Assembly (NCBI GenBank): GCA_900323505.1
Contig: OOIN01000024.1
Location: 620,001-684,000 of the forward strand
Length of the DNA stretch: 64,000 bases
Source of the DNA: Ustilago trichophora
Taxonomy: Eukaryota; Basidiomycota; Ustilaginomycetes; Ustilaginales; Ustilaginaceae
Reading direction: 5' to 3'
The notes beneath the pieces are model-generated. The model saw only the letters and a list, made by a program, of their open reading frames with translations, was not told the origin of the DNA and made no database searches. Numbering within the stretch: position 1 is the first letter of the stretch; each line of letters opens with the position of its first letter. This document shows, piece by piece, positions 41,010 to 50,949 of this stretch. The position numbers and the translations under genes were made by a program.

Positions 41010-41834
41010 GGCCGACGACAAATTGACGATTTGGGGGATGGGTGATGATGGAGGGAAAGGAAACAGAGTCAAGCCAGTCAAAGAGGCTTTTGAAGGATGG
41101 AGGTCGAGAAATGGTACCGAAAGAGGGGGGGAATCAAGCAATTCGTCAAGCACGAGGGAGGAGCATTTAAATGAGGACAGCAAGCCGGCGGCACGGAATC
41201 GAGGGCAAGAGGCAGGCAGTGTATCAGGGACCAATCATTTGCACTCGAGGCAGACTCGGACGATGCTTGCAGGTAGGTAGAGAGGAATTCAGGGAGACAG
41301 AAAGTGTTGATGTCAGCCGAATGGCTTTGCAAACACAACCTCACAAAAGGATAGGGGGCAGGGTGTCAGAGATCGCGCCGAGATCGAATGACCAAACCCG
41401 AGGGTGCGGTCTGGATGCTTTTTGGAGCCAGCATGTGGATTGCGGAGTTTTCCTGCTGGCAAGACAGGGCAACAACAACACACTCAGCAGTGGAAATCGA
41501 GAGAGGGAGAGAGAGCTGCCGGTGACAAGCGAATCGGCGGCAGGATATCATTGCTTCCAGCGGCACCGACAAATCATAGCAGCAAGAGAGGTAGGTGTGC
41601 GTACCTGAGCTTCATGTCGATGAGGACAGAGCGCGCGCGCGCGTTGAGGCGCTCTTCGGAAACCCGAGGTGCGGTGCAGCCGATTCTAAGAATAAATTGG
41701 AAATTTACATAGAGAAACAAGGCAGCACAGCGCGAGAGCGAGCAAAATCCCAAAAAAAAAAAAACAATTCTTTTTATTTATTTAAAAGGGCAAATGGGCG
41801 AACCGGCGGGATGCACGGCGGCATCAACGAGGAT

Positions 41835-42418
41835 TACAGTACAGTACAGTACAAGCGCGCAACATGGTCAACTTCAGATTTCTTCCAACAGCGCTGCTTT
41901 GCTGTACAGAGTAACCGAGTGGAGGAGGGCGTGCATAGCTGCCGTTCGTATGCAACACGCCGCTGCAGACGAAGTTTCGACACGTACAGTACTGTACTGT
42001 ACAATACTGTACTTTGCTCCACGCTGCTGCTATCTGCCCTCCTTCGCAATTGGTGTAGTCATTCTTTCTCATTTCTGAGAGTTGATCATCAAGACGCGGT
42101 CACATCTCGAGGGAACAAGACTCTACTCGAAAGAAAGAAAAAGGATGGAAGCTCATGATCTCGTGATAGGTTCTGCTGTGTCGGTGGCTGAAAGAGCCGC
42201 CGGTCCCGAAAGATAGGAACGGTTCAGATCATAGCGCTAGTGCATTAGACTCTCCTTTATCTTCGACAGAGATTCGAAGCAACAAGCGCAAGACAGGAAG
42301 CAAGTCCCTTCTAACAAGACGATCATGGCTGCACAAAGGGGAGGGAGGGAGGCTGTCGTTGTTGTAGCCGAGTTTTTTTCCGAGGGCGGAATTTGCACGT
42401 ACTGTACTGTACTGTACC
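41835..42418. repeat. Pentamer cluster (TACTG/CAGTA)
   Basis: Three arrays of the same pentamer lie within 600 bases. The middle one (41984-42012) switches orientation inside the array, making it palindromic; the first and third run in opposite orientations. Confidence 0.8.
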
Positions 42419-43608
42419 GCATGCTTTGATAAAGCGCAAGATCTGCAAGTCAAGAACCAAGAATGGCAAGATAGCCCGAATATGTCGGCACCACGCAGCA
42501 ACAAAAGCATGCATTTGATGCCGTTCGAGCAGCAGCAGCACCACTGCGCATTTCCTCCCTTCTTCCTTCCTTGTTCTTTTGTTTTTCCCTTTTTCTGTCG
42601 AGCTAACTGTTTGAATGATGATTGCCAATGCACAGAAGTGTCTCACCCCGAGAACAATCATGCTTTCCCATTGAAGGCCAACAGAGCAAGTAAAAGCTAT
42701 ACTGTTGTACTGTAGATGGTACAACATTGAGGGCGATTGAAAGATGCCGGCGGCTGCATTTGAAATTGATGCCGCGTCGGGTACAGACAGTACTCAGATC
42801 CATTTCTATTTTCCACAGGTTCAATCGGTCGGTATTCAAGGTGCAGTGTTTTGGGTTTCAAAGGATCGACAGTGCAAATGCAACACACAGCATCATGCCG
42901 AACAGAATAGTTTATACGACACCCGTCTTCGACGCTGAAAAAGATCTTCAGATCTATACACCAATGGTCGACGATCGAATAAGAAGAAAAGACGCCGAGA
43001 CTCCGGCAATCTTTGGAGGAGAATGTTTCTTTCCCTTTTCCTTGCAACACTGCTCTCCCACAAAGAAGCACAAGCAATGGATAATTAGCGGCTGATAGTC
43101 GGGCCCACTCTTTGCACGCTTGACTCGGCCTTCTTTGCTGTACGAGGTGCTCATTGTCTCCTGTCAAAGCGATACTGTAGCTCGCATTCCGGCTTGACAG
43201 AACCGCCTTTTGCTGTAAGCTCTGCCGTTGGGAAACCCCTTAGAGAAGCATCTGGCGCTCGTATGCGATGCAGATCAGTCGAACGTGGGATAGCATCACT
43301 AGAAGCATGTTGTGCTGACCATGCGACTTTCCTGTACAGCCGGGACAGCCTGCAGAAGAGTTTCCAGAAGGCCCAACACCTGACGTGTGCCAGCCTTATC
43401 GCTGCCGGTCGAATTCGATGGCCATCTAGTTGAGAGATGTCCAATTTTGAACGTGGATCTCCGATTTGCTAGTTCTAGTTCGAATGACTCAGCCTGATTC
43501 AGCAAGATTCACATGCAATTTTGGCTGGACCCTGAACTTGTTGGGCAGCGGCAAGACTCAGCAATTTTGGCGCCAAAAACCGAGAGTGACGACATTATTC
43601 ATGCTTTT

Positions 43609-43622
43609 CCTCTCTCTCTCTT

Positions 43623-43662
<40 letters not shown>
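43609..43662. repeat. CT microsatellite upstream of the J-domain gene
   Basis: About 18 uninterrupted CT units (43627-43662) preceded by a shorter CT run. It sits 330 bases upstream of the J-domain start, on the sense strand, as do pyrimidine tracts in many fungal promoters. Confidence 0.85.
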
Positions 43663-43665
<3 letters not shown>

Positions 43666-43988
43666 TTCTCCTATTCAAGTGCGACGTGGAGGGTGTGACA
43701 CTTGGAGGCTCGCTTTGTTCAAGCAGCCATCCATTCTCTTTCAGGCCACGAGCAGGACACAAAGAACCTCCGCTCGACTTAGCTTATTCCTCAAGTAGAA
43801 CCACAAAGACGAGTGCCGAGCACCCTTTTCACCATCACCACAACCACCACCATCTCTACCCCGTTTCCGTTTCAGCACAAGGCTTATATCCACCAACTAC
43901 AACGCTCGTAATCGAGGTTACATCTAGATCTCGCAAACCACCTTCCTAAAAACCTAGACACTCTTTTTCTTTTTTGGCAAAAGCGAGC

Positions 43989-44744
43989 ATGGATGCCCCT
44001 CTTCCTGACTACTACCGAACCCTTGGCGTCACTCCCACCGCCACAGCCGCCGAGATCAAGGAAGCCTACAAGCGCCGTTCTCTCAAGACTCATCCTGATC
44101 GTTTCCCCAACGCCACCCCCGCCGAACGTCAACGCTACACGCAAAAGTTTCAAACCCTAGCCGACGCCTACTACGTTCTCTCTGATACCGATCGACGTCG
44201 CGAGTACGACCAACTGCGACGCTCCCGTCCGTCGTCCAACTCTTTCTTCGCTGGCTCTTCATACGAAGACGAGGACGAAGAGGCAGCATCCGAGTTTAGC
44301 GAAAAGGAGCAGAGCTATTCGGCCAACTTTTTCCAGTCCTTCTTTCCGGGCGCGTTTAAGCAAGAGGAGCACGAGAGCAACGGTACAGAGACCAACGAAG
44401 ATCGTCGTCGTCATCGTGCAGGAAGCAGTCAGCCCGAAGCAGACGGTGTTTTTGCAAACGTCTTTGAGGAGCTTCTGAGACCCGAGGTCAACCGAGTCGC
44501 ACCGATCTGGAAGTGGGTCGGTGGTGCATCGGGTACCGCGCTCGGCTTTATTGTAGGCAACATTCCAGGTGCACTGGCGGGCGCGTTTGCAGGAAGCCAG
44601 TTGGGCAGGATCAGAGACGCAAAGGGTAAAAGTGTCGCCGAGGTGTTTATGTCGCTTGGTGCAAGTCAGAGGGCTGAAGTATTGACCAGGTTGCTCCAGA
44701 GAGTGTTGCTTCAACAGACGGGCACCCATCCTACACCGCAATGA
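43989..44744 (+). CDS. J-domain (DnaJ) co-chaperone with glycine-zipper C-terminus
   Basis: A single exon encodes 251 residues from ATG 43989. The J domain is at residues 7-75 (DYYRTLGVTPTAT, KEAYKRRSLKTHPD with the HPD triad, LADAYYVLSD), which should stimulate an Hsp70 partner. An acidic, disordered middle is followed by a small-residue-rich hydrophobic stretch (GGASGTALGFIVG, ALAGAFAGSQLGRIRDAKG), resembling a glycine zipper that could insert in a membrane. There is no zinc-finger or DnaJ C-terminal domain, so it is a class C J protein. A family of fungal J proteins with this tail exists, but I cannot name a characterised ortholog. Its TGA stop overlaps the start ATG of the AT-hook gene in the sequence ATGA. 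Confidence 0.88.
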   Translation: MDAPLPDYYRTLGVTPTATAAEIKEAYKRRSLKTHPDRFPNATPAERQRYTQKFQTLADAYYVLSDTDRRREYDQLRRSRPSSNSFFAGSSYEDEDEEAASEFSEKEQSYSANFFQSFFPGAFKQEEHESNGTETNEDRRRHRAGSSQPEADGVFANVFEELLRPEVNRVAPIWKWVGGASGTALGFIVGNIPGALAGAFAGSQLGRIRDAKGKSVAEVFMSLGASQRAEVLTRLLQRVLLQQTGTHPTPQ

Positions 44745-45517
44745 GCAGCAGCGAGAATAAACCGCGTGGGCGTCCTCCTGGGTCCAAGACCAAACGCAGC
44801 GGCGAAAATGGAGCAGTAGATAGAGTCGTCTCCAAGCGAAAGAAACGGTGGACAGATGGCCAAGAGCGACAGACAAAGCTGCGTGCCAATGCGAAGAGCA
44901 AGTTCTTCACACGCAACATACTTCCAGGTTTCCATCGGAGGTTACCGCCAGCAGCACAGGATCTGGTAGAAAGAGCAGTATTGGATCATGATCTGGCCGA
45001 TGCAAGTGCGGATGATCCGAGATGGCTAGAGCTATACGACGAGCTGCATCGCCTGATTGAGCAGCCTGGCGAGACCACTGTCGTATCCACCAACAATGAG
45101 GATGACGACAATGATTCTTCGTTCGAATGGGCCCCATCTTCCTCCTCACCCTCGGACGATGAAGAGCAACCCACCCCACACGCCTCTGCCACCCAACGAG
45201 ACTCGACTCGAGAATGCGACCTCAAGTCCATCCTTCCCAATCCAAGCCTCACAACAGCAACGCATCGCTACATCTCGGAGCAACTCACAAACGCCAGAGG
45301 CGCTTTACCCAAAAATGTCGCTCCCGAATCGTGGGATCCCAACGCACTTTCCGCCCTTAGCATGCTCCTAGAGGAGGTAGTGAAATCGCAGGCACGATTC
45401 AACGCTCAACGGACCATGTTTGCCAAATCCCCTCGAAATCAGATGTTGGCGGCCAAGAGGGAGGCGAAGAAGAACAAGAGTGACAAAGATAAGGATAAAG
45501 AGCAGGGCGAACCATAG
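44741..45517 (+). CDS. AT-hook protein overlapping the J-domain gene by 4 bases
   Basis: A reading frame of 258 residues starts at ATG 44741, inside the stop of the J-domain gene (ATGA), in the -1 frame. Residues 7-16 (KPRGRPPGSK) form a canonical AT-hook, so binding to the minor groove of AT-rich DNA is likely. A basic stretch follows (SKRKKRW), then a conserved-looking helical part (FFTRNILPGFHRRLPPAAQDLVERAVLD, residues about 53-90), an acidic Ser-rich linker, a second helical block (WDPNALSALSMLLEEVVKSQARF) and a Lys-rich tail. I do not recognise the family. Codon use and composition look coding. Because no promoter space separates it from the J-domain gene, it should be expressed from the same mRNA or from a start site inside that gene. 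Confidence 0.7.
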   Translation: MSSSENKPRGRPPGSKTKRSGENGAVDRVVSKRKKRWTDGQERQTKLRANAKSKFFTRNILPGFHRRLPPAAQDLVERAVLDHDLADASADDPRWLELYDELHRLIEQPGETTVVSTNNEDDDNDSSFEWAPSSSSPSDDEEQPTPHASATQRDSTRECDLKSILPNPSLTTATHRYISEQLTNARGALPKNVAPESWDPNALSALSMLLEEVVKSQARFNAQRTMFAKSPRNQMLAAKREAKKNKSDKDKDKEQGEP

Positions 45518-46200
45518 ATTTCCGATGGATTCTTTTCCCAATGGGCGTGGCTCCTACGTATTTCTCACTCGTCTCGTTCGCGACTTGATACGAGTTCTTT
45601 GAGCCCACTATGATCCTAACCATGTATACCGGATGCAATGAATGTATGTTTTGTCAAGATCTTTGGAAGGGAAGACTCGTGGTATGTGTGATGGATGCTG
45701 TTGGTTTTGGGTAACTATTTTAAAGCCTTTTTTTTTCAAGGTTGAATTTTTCGATGGCCAATGATTTTTGTTATGTTTTTTGTGCTGGCATGGGCCCACG
45801 CGGACGGCGGACGGCTTTGGACAATCAGAGCAGGAGGGAATGGAAAGAGGACGTGTCGATGTGAATGGTCACAGATACTAATCAAAGAGGTCTGGTGTTG
45901 TCGAAGGTGGATGGTATGGGATGTTGATTGTGTGGAGACGAAACTTGGAACAGACAGGGGGGGGGGGGGGGGGGGGGGGGTTTGCTCATGAACATGCGTA
46001 CGTTTGTTAGCGTACGGTTTTGAAATCATATCTATGCTCTCTCTCATACATACATCCACTTTTTGTATTTGTATAGGATCAATGTTTCGAGATGGTGCGG
46101 GGTATGTTGATTGGGGTTGAACAGGGACGGAATTGAGTCTTGCTTAGTATGTGCACCTTTGTACAAAAGGAAGCGAGGAATAAAGATTACGGCGAGTCGG
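45518..46200. other. Convergent 3' region with G tract
   Basis: 683 bases between convergent stops, with a run of 24 G at 45957-45980 and a T run at 45728-45736. I see no gene. Confidence 0.55.
45957..45980. repeat. Homopolymer of 24 guanines
   Basis: An uninterrupted G run. Such a tract can form G-quadruplex DNA and is also a frequent site of length error in sequencing. Confidence 0.9.
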
Positions 46201-47367
46201 TCACACTCGTCGATTTCGAGCATTCACCATAACCAAAAAATCTCTCTTCGTCCACCAAGCAATGCTTGTTCTCTTTAATCTTGCCAAAGATGACATGAAT
46301 CCCCCCACGTCTTCGGGCCAATTTTTTGATTCTTGTTGGTTCACCATTGTGGTTTGTCTAATCGTTACGAATCTGATTGGATTCGAAAGGAATATTATAT
46401 CCATTAGATGTCTCAACATTGAATTACCGGCGGTTGGGACCGAATAAATCGATGTTGTGCTTGTTCCTGTTGGAAGCCCATATTTCAACGTTACTATGTG
46501 GGTTGATTTGAGTTCCGATGGTGGAGTAGGCGGTAGGTTTGGGAGGGTTAGAAGCGCACGATTGTTGCTGGTTACAATTTCGGGGAAGAATGCTAGTGGA
46601 TGAGAGGGGTAAGATTTGATGGTTGAATTGAGGTCTTGGTGGAGTGTAAAGTTTGGTAGTTGGGATTTGGAGGGTGGGAGGGATCCGATGAAACGTAATG
46701 CTTTTGGGAGGGGTAGGATGGTGTATCCGAGAATTGGGATTTCGGTAGAGTTGGAAGAAGAGGTGGAAGAAGGGGAAGAAGGGGTGACGATACGAGTATT
46801 CGCCGACATGGCGTTCTTTTTAGGTATCCTTCTCATCCCCACTCCCACTCCAACCCCCGCACCAGCAACAGTATCTGCTCTATCCACATCATCCTTCCAC
46901 CCATCATCAATCACAGGAAGAACAAACTTCAACCCGGGATACAACCAAGCCAAAATCACCAGATCCAAATAAGACGAATGATTTGCCATTACAAGATCAC
47001 CCTTTTCCACCTCTTGCCGTTTAACTTTGATCAAGTTTTGCTTGTTCCTACCACCACCACCACCCCCAAAACGCCCATTAAGTGTGTCAGGTGAAACCCA
47101 CTCCACCCTCAAAGAGATGAATCCCAAAGCACCCAACACCACCCTTAACAAAGCCGATTTTCCACAAACCAAATACATCCCCCAAAACACCGCCCCAACC
47201 ACCCCCCTTACAACCCCCAAAAGAATGAAAACCGGCATGAAAATCAAACCAACACCGTCCAAAGAACCAGATAAAAAACTGGCCCAAGACCTAGATCCAC
47301 CAACGGGAGTGAGAAATACTTGAATTCCAGTACCTGGATCGCGAAATTTGGAAAACTTCTCCGCCAT
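46201..47367 (-). CDS. PlsC-type acyltransferase, Loa1/Vps66-like
   Basis: A single exon encodes 388 residues. The start MAEKFSKFRDPGTGIQVFL and the early hydrophobic segment (GVGLIFMPVFILLGVVRG) are as in fungal Loa1/Vps66 proteins. The acyltransferase motif NHSSYLD (NHxxxxD form) is near residue 128, and the FPE motif near residue 260 (LAFFPEIVTSNN) would bind the glycerol phosphate part. In yeast, Loa1 is a lysophosphatidic acid:oleoyl-CoA acyltransferase at the ER and lipid droplets that channels phosphatidic acid into triacylglycerol. A Gly run and a Val/Gly repeat (residues about 101-107 and 172-180) are local oddities. The specific acceptor lipid is an inference from the family. Confidence 0.82.
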   Translation of the reverse strand: MAEKFSKFRDPGTGIQVFLTPVGGSRSWASFLSGSLDGVGLIFMPVFILLGVVRGVVGAVFWGMYLVCGKSALLRVVLGALGFISLRVEWVSPDTLNGRFGGGGGGRNKQNLIKVKRQEVEKGDLVMANHSSYLDLVILAWLYPGLKFVLPVIDDGWKDDVDRADTVAGAGVGVGVGMRRIPKKNAMSANTRIVTPSSPSSTSSSNSTEIPILGYTILPLPKALRFIGSLPPSKSQLPNFTLHQDLNSTIKSYPSHPLAFFPEIVTSNNRALLTLPNLPPTPPSELKSTHIVTLKYGLPTGTSTTSIYSVPTAGNSMLRHLMDIIFLSNPIRFVTIRQTTMVNQQESKNWPEDVGGFMSSLARLKRTSIAWWTKRDFLVMVNARNRRV

Positions 47368-47806
47368 CTTGTCGATACGATCGATACTTCTGCCACTAAA
47401 CAGCCAACAAGATCAAAGAGGTGATTGGACAACGTGAAAGGATGTGGTAATAAAACAAGAAGAAGAAGAAGAAGAAGAAGAAGAACAAGTAAGACGACTG
47501 AATAGTGGAGACACGTCTGTGCGCCAGTCGAAATTCCACCCGAAAACAGCTCTCAAGTCCAATCTCACACCTCTAAGTTGGAAATTGGACAGTGCGCAGA
47601 TCGGGCTGATTCGACAACCGCAAACACATCACATCAAAGACCCAAAATAAAAGAGCATGTCAAAGTCCATTTCACATTCATACACGCTATCCTAGTACGT
47701 CCTACATTCTCGCGAGATACAACATACCATTCTAGCATGCGTCACTATTGACCGATTTTCTTCTCCTTTTTTTCTTTTTCTTTTCTCTTTCTGCGGCCTT
47801 TGTTGC
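47368..47806. promoter_or_regulatory. Upstream region of the acyltransferase gene
   Basis: 439 bases with a GAA repeat (about 47457-47485). The next gene upstream ends at 47807 on the same strand. No gene lies between. Confidence 0.5.
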
Positions 47807-49561
47807 TCAGCCGAGCGGACAGCGTCTCCTATTGTGACCATACTCCTTACAATTGCTACACCTGGCCGAACCCTTTCCTGAGCTCGGGGGCACATTTTGG
47901 CCTCCTCCAATCTGACCTAATGGTGTTTGCGGCACTCCGACAACCGCAGCTGCTGCTCTGAGTGGCGATCCTACACCGTTCACCTGGGTAGGCGTACTGC
48001 GTCCATTCAGTCCTCTCGCGAGCGCTGCGATGGACCCGTTGTTGGCTGCCGAAGATACGGCTGGTGCTCCACCAAGCATTGGAAGACCGGGAGAGATGGG
48101 ATCGACTGCATTGCCATTGGGCCCAATCTTGCGTTTCTTGCGCGCAGATTTGTCAAGCCGTGACTCGGCACGTGCGAGCATCGTTTCAAGCTCCTTGTCC
48201 ATGATCGAGCGCGAGACGGCGTCGGAGCGGTCGTACACGCCGAGGAGGTTGAGCATCTGTCGCTCAAAGGAGGGTTTGGGTCCAGGAGAGGTTGTAGCAC
48301 CGGCAGTACCGCTGGAGCTGGAACTGGGTAAAACAAGGTCCGAGTCGAGGTCGAGGTTGGCTGCCCCGTTGGACGGCGTCGTCGGCGTTCCAAGCGCAGG
48401 ATTGGATGTGCCGAGCAGACTGAGATGCTGGTGGGAAGATGGACCAGCCGCGCTGACAAGGAGGTTGTTGTGGTTGGCAGGCGTCATTGTCTGCTGCTGC
48501 TGCTGCTGTTGTTGTTGTTGTTGTTGCTGTTGTGCTGATTGCTGCTGCTGCTGCTCTTGCGTGCGACGCGCCTGCTGCTGGCTGGGTGTCCCATTGCGAA
48601 CCCCGTTAGCATTGGCGTTGTTGGCAGCGCTGCTTGCTCTACCCTTGCCTGCTTGTGACCCGCTCGCAGAGGACGTGGACGCAGGAGTAGGCGTAGCAGT
48701 CAGATTGGCAGCCTGGGCCACAGCGTTGGCAGCAGCGTTACCACCCTGTGGCGTACCTGGCGAATCGTGAGCCTTGCGCTGGTTCTTGATCCTCCTGACT
48801 TGACTTGGCAAGTTCTCGCGGTCAGTCTCCATCTGATGCTTGTGCCTGCCTTCCAGGATTCTCAACTCCATCTTGCCCGTCTTCCAGTTCTTGGTGCACT
48901 GCACACGAAAGGGACATCCGATCTTGAGCGATCCACGTTTGCGCCTTTCCTTCTCCTTTGGGATCTGGCGCTTTTTCGAATTGGGGGTGCCATCAGCGTT
49001 GAGCGATTCTGGGAAGCCACCGCGGTAGCAGGACCAGCAAATTCGAGTTTGGTTGTTGGCAGACCACTGGATGCGGATATCGAAACCTTGGGAGAGAGCA
49101 TAGGTGTGCATGTAGTTGGAGGCGCTTTCTAGGTTGTCAAAATCAAGCTCGAGAGGCATGGAAGGAGGGGCGATCAGACCTTCTGAATCTGGTACACCTG
49201 GCGGTGCTGTGCCTGTTGATTGTTGATGGTGCTGCTGTTGTGCGGCGACCACTGCGGCTTGCTGTTGCTGTGGCTGTTGCTGTGGCTGTTGCTGCTGCTG
49301 CTGTGCTTGCTGTGGTGTCTGTGGTGTCTGTTGTGGCTGTTGCTGCTGTTGCTGCTGTTGCTGCTGCTGGGGCTGTGGTGTGCCGTTATTTGGCGAAGGT
49401 GCCATGGGGAAGGAGTGGGAAGAAATGCTGGTGCCAAGAAGCGAGGGATTCGTGCCTGGGGAAGCATTGGCGCCGTGACTGTGTGCGTAGCTGATGGTGG
49501 GCATGCCTGCACTGAGAAAGTTGGGATGATGCGCACTGGTGTGCGATGGATGATACGACAT
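47807..49561 (-). CDS. FAR1-like DNA-binding protein with C-terminal CCHC knuckle
   Basis: A single exon encodes 584 residues. After a Gln-rich N-terminal tract (residues about 63-118), residues about 135-245 form a FAR1/WRKY-GCM1-type zinc fold: FDNLESASNYMHTYALSQGFDIRI, then CWSC, a basic linker, GCPFRVQC and finally HKHQM as the C2...H-x-H ligands. This is the DNA-binding module of MULE-type transposases that plants and fungi have taken over for transcription control. The transposase core itself is absent. A second poly-Gln tract precedes a helical block (LNLLGVYDRSDAVSRSIMDKELETMLARAESRLDK), and the protein ends with a CCHC zinc knuckle (CSNCKEYGHNRRRC). It is likely a nuclear transcription regulator; targets are unknown. 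Confidence 0.82.
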   Translation of the reverse strand: MSYHPSHTSAHHPNFLSAGMPTISYAHSHGANASPGTNPSLLGTSISSHSFPMAPSPNNGTPQPQQQQQQQQQQQPQQTPQTPQQAQQQQQQPQQQPQQQQAAVVAAQQQHHQQSTGTAPPGVPDSEGLIAPPSMPLELDFDNLESASNYMHTYALSQGFDIRIQWSANNQTRICWSCYRGGFPESLNADGTPNSKKRQIPKEKERRKRGSLKIGCPFRVQCTKNWKTGKMELRILEGRHKHQMETDRENLPSQVRRIKNQRKAHDSPGTPQGGNAAANAVAQAANLTATPTPASTSSASGSQAGKGRASSAANNANANGVRNGTPSQQQARRTQEQQQQQSAQQQQQQQQQQQQQQTMTPANHNNLLVSAAGPSSHQHLSLLGTSNPALGTPTTPSNGAANLDLDSDLVLPSSSSSGTAGATTSPGPKPSFERQMLNLLGVYDRSDAVSRSIMDKELETMLARAESRLDKSARKKRKIGPNGNAVDPISPGLPMLGGAPAVSSAANNGSIAALARGLNGRSTPTQVNGVGSPLRAAAAVVGVPQTPLGQIGGGQNVPPSSGKGSARCSNCKEYGHNRRRCPLG

Positions 49562-50949
49562 CGTGTCGGCGACTCGGCACGATGATGAAAGCGATTGCTA
49601 CGCGATGATATGAAGCGTGGATAGAAACGGATTTGTTTCGCTGATAGTACGGCCGGAAGTGATGTATGGAGGTGAAGTTGAATGGTCAAAGATGCGCAGA
49701 CTGAGGTGACTCAGCTTTGATACGGCAGACCGTGCTGCCGATAATTTGAGCAGAGATGAGTGCGCGGAATGTTACGGAAGGCGTGGCTTGACGATAGAGA
49801 TGAAACAGAGCGGCATGGAGATGAGGAGGCGAGGAGCTGAGAGCCCAAGATTGCGTAGTGGCGTGCGCTATCGATGACCGGGGCCAGCGATGATCACGAT
49901 CTTGCGATGAATATAAAGAGACACGGCTCTACTTTGCGTTGAAGCCGGAAGATCGAGGTAGGTATGGAAGTTGAGGTGATGCTCAGCGGTTGTAAAGGGC
50001 TGAAGAGTAGCGATGCGCGGATCGAAGTCAATGCGCTGTTTTGGTTCACCCTGACTAAAGATAGGGTAGGGGTATCAGATAGAGGACAATGGAGGAGATG
50101 TTGATGGTGAATAATGAGGTTGAAGGAAGGTGTAATGAGAAGAATGAGAAGAAGAAGAAGAAGAAGAGAGATGAGATGATGGATAGATCTCGACTAGACT
50201 TGGACCCTGAATCTGAGCGTACAGTACGTTCATGTCCCACACAAGAGTCGACGCAGATGGCAAAGAAAAAGGTTTTGCGTCGTTTCTTTAGCCCAGAGAA
50301 GGGAATTTGGCGTCTTCTTTTTTTGGCAGTCACGCGATGCTCGATGGACTGGACCGCTGTATTGTACTGTAGGTCTGTGCTTTTTTTCAGGCAGGAACGG
50401 TGGGTCCAACTATTAATAAGTTAAGTCAACGCATACGCCAAAAGCCCAGCCGCACATATGGTTGTCGCTCTCTGCCTTTTGACATGGACATTCCAGATCA
50501 TGACGATGAGAGCAATACAAAACAGGGTCAAGGCTGAGAATGATAGCCAAACGTGGAGGGGAGAAGCCGAGATCAAGTTGGATGCCGTGCTCGATTTGAA
50601 ATGACACCTTGGAACTGCTGCAACACAGCTCGATCCACTGGATTGAGCTTGAGCTTGAGCCCGCAATGCTCGCTGATAGACAAAGACTCAGTGCCAGCAG
50701 TCAAGCGACTTGGAGCATCAATGCAGCCAGACGAGAAAAGCTTGGCTCTTAGACTGACCACCGAGATACAGTAGGAAAATCTTCAAAGTCTTGCGATGAC
50801 GATATATTAGATTACGAATGAGTCGACATGTGGAGAAAGGGGGAGGAGGGTAAGAGAGAAAGGGAATAGCGTGGAATATCTTGCAATAGTAAAAGAGAGT
50901 CGGGAATTGGTTCAGAATAGCTATGGGATGCGCTTGCGATGGGAATGGC
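49562..50949. promoter_or_regulatory. Upstream region of the FAR1-like gene
   Basis: 1.4 kb with a GAA repeat near 50146-50168 and two pentamer copies (50218-50230, 50361-50373). It also contains the 3' end of the Vtc1-like gene. No open frame here has recognisable protein features. Confidence 0.5.

Larger units (their letters stand above)
41010..43988. other. Gene-free, repeat-rich 3 kb region
   Basis: This is the longest stretch without a supported gene. The open frames I examined on both strands (up to about 187 codons) lack recognisable domains or sustained codon bias. It contains the densest cluster of the TACTG/CAGTA pentamer (41835-41852, 41984-42012, 42399-42418, 42699-42716), a GC dinucleotide run (41631-41642) and a long CT tract (43609-43662). 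Promoters of the flanking divergent genes must lie at its two ends. Confidence 0.5.

Noticed and set aside
40068..41045. Plus-strand frame of 325 codons over the GPI-anchored protein gene
   Set aside because: Antisense shadow; the minus-strand product has signal peptide, conserved cysteines and GPI signal, which decides the strand.
41595..42158. Plus-strand frame of 187 codons in the gene-free region
   Set aside because: It runs through pentamer arrays and A runs, which give Tyr/Ser/Thr-Val repeats; no domain or codon bias supports it.
8645..42418. Possible CRISPR-like or transposon terminal repeats from the pentamer arrays
   Set aside because: Units are only 5 bases and are not regularly spaced by unique spacers; no cas or transposase gene accompanies them.
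42815..42832. Sequence resembling a tRNA B box (GGTTCAATC)
   Set aside because: No matching A box, acceptor stem or T-rich terminator at the proper distances.
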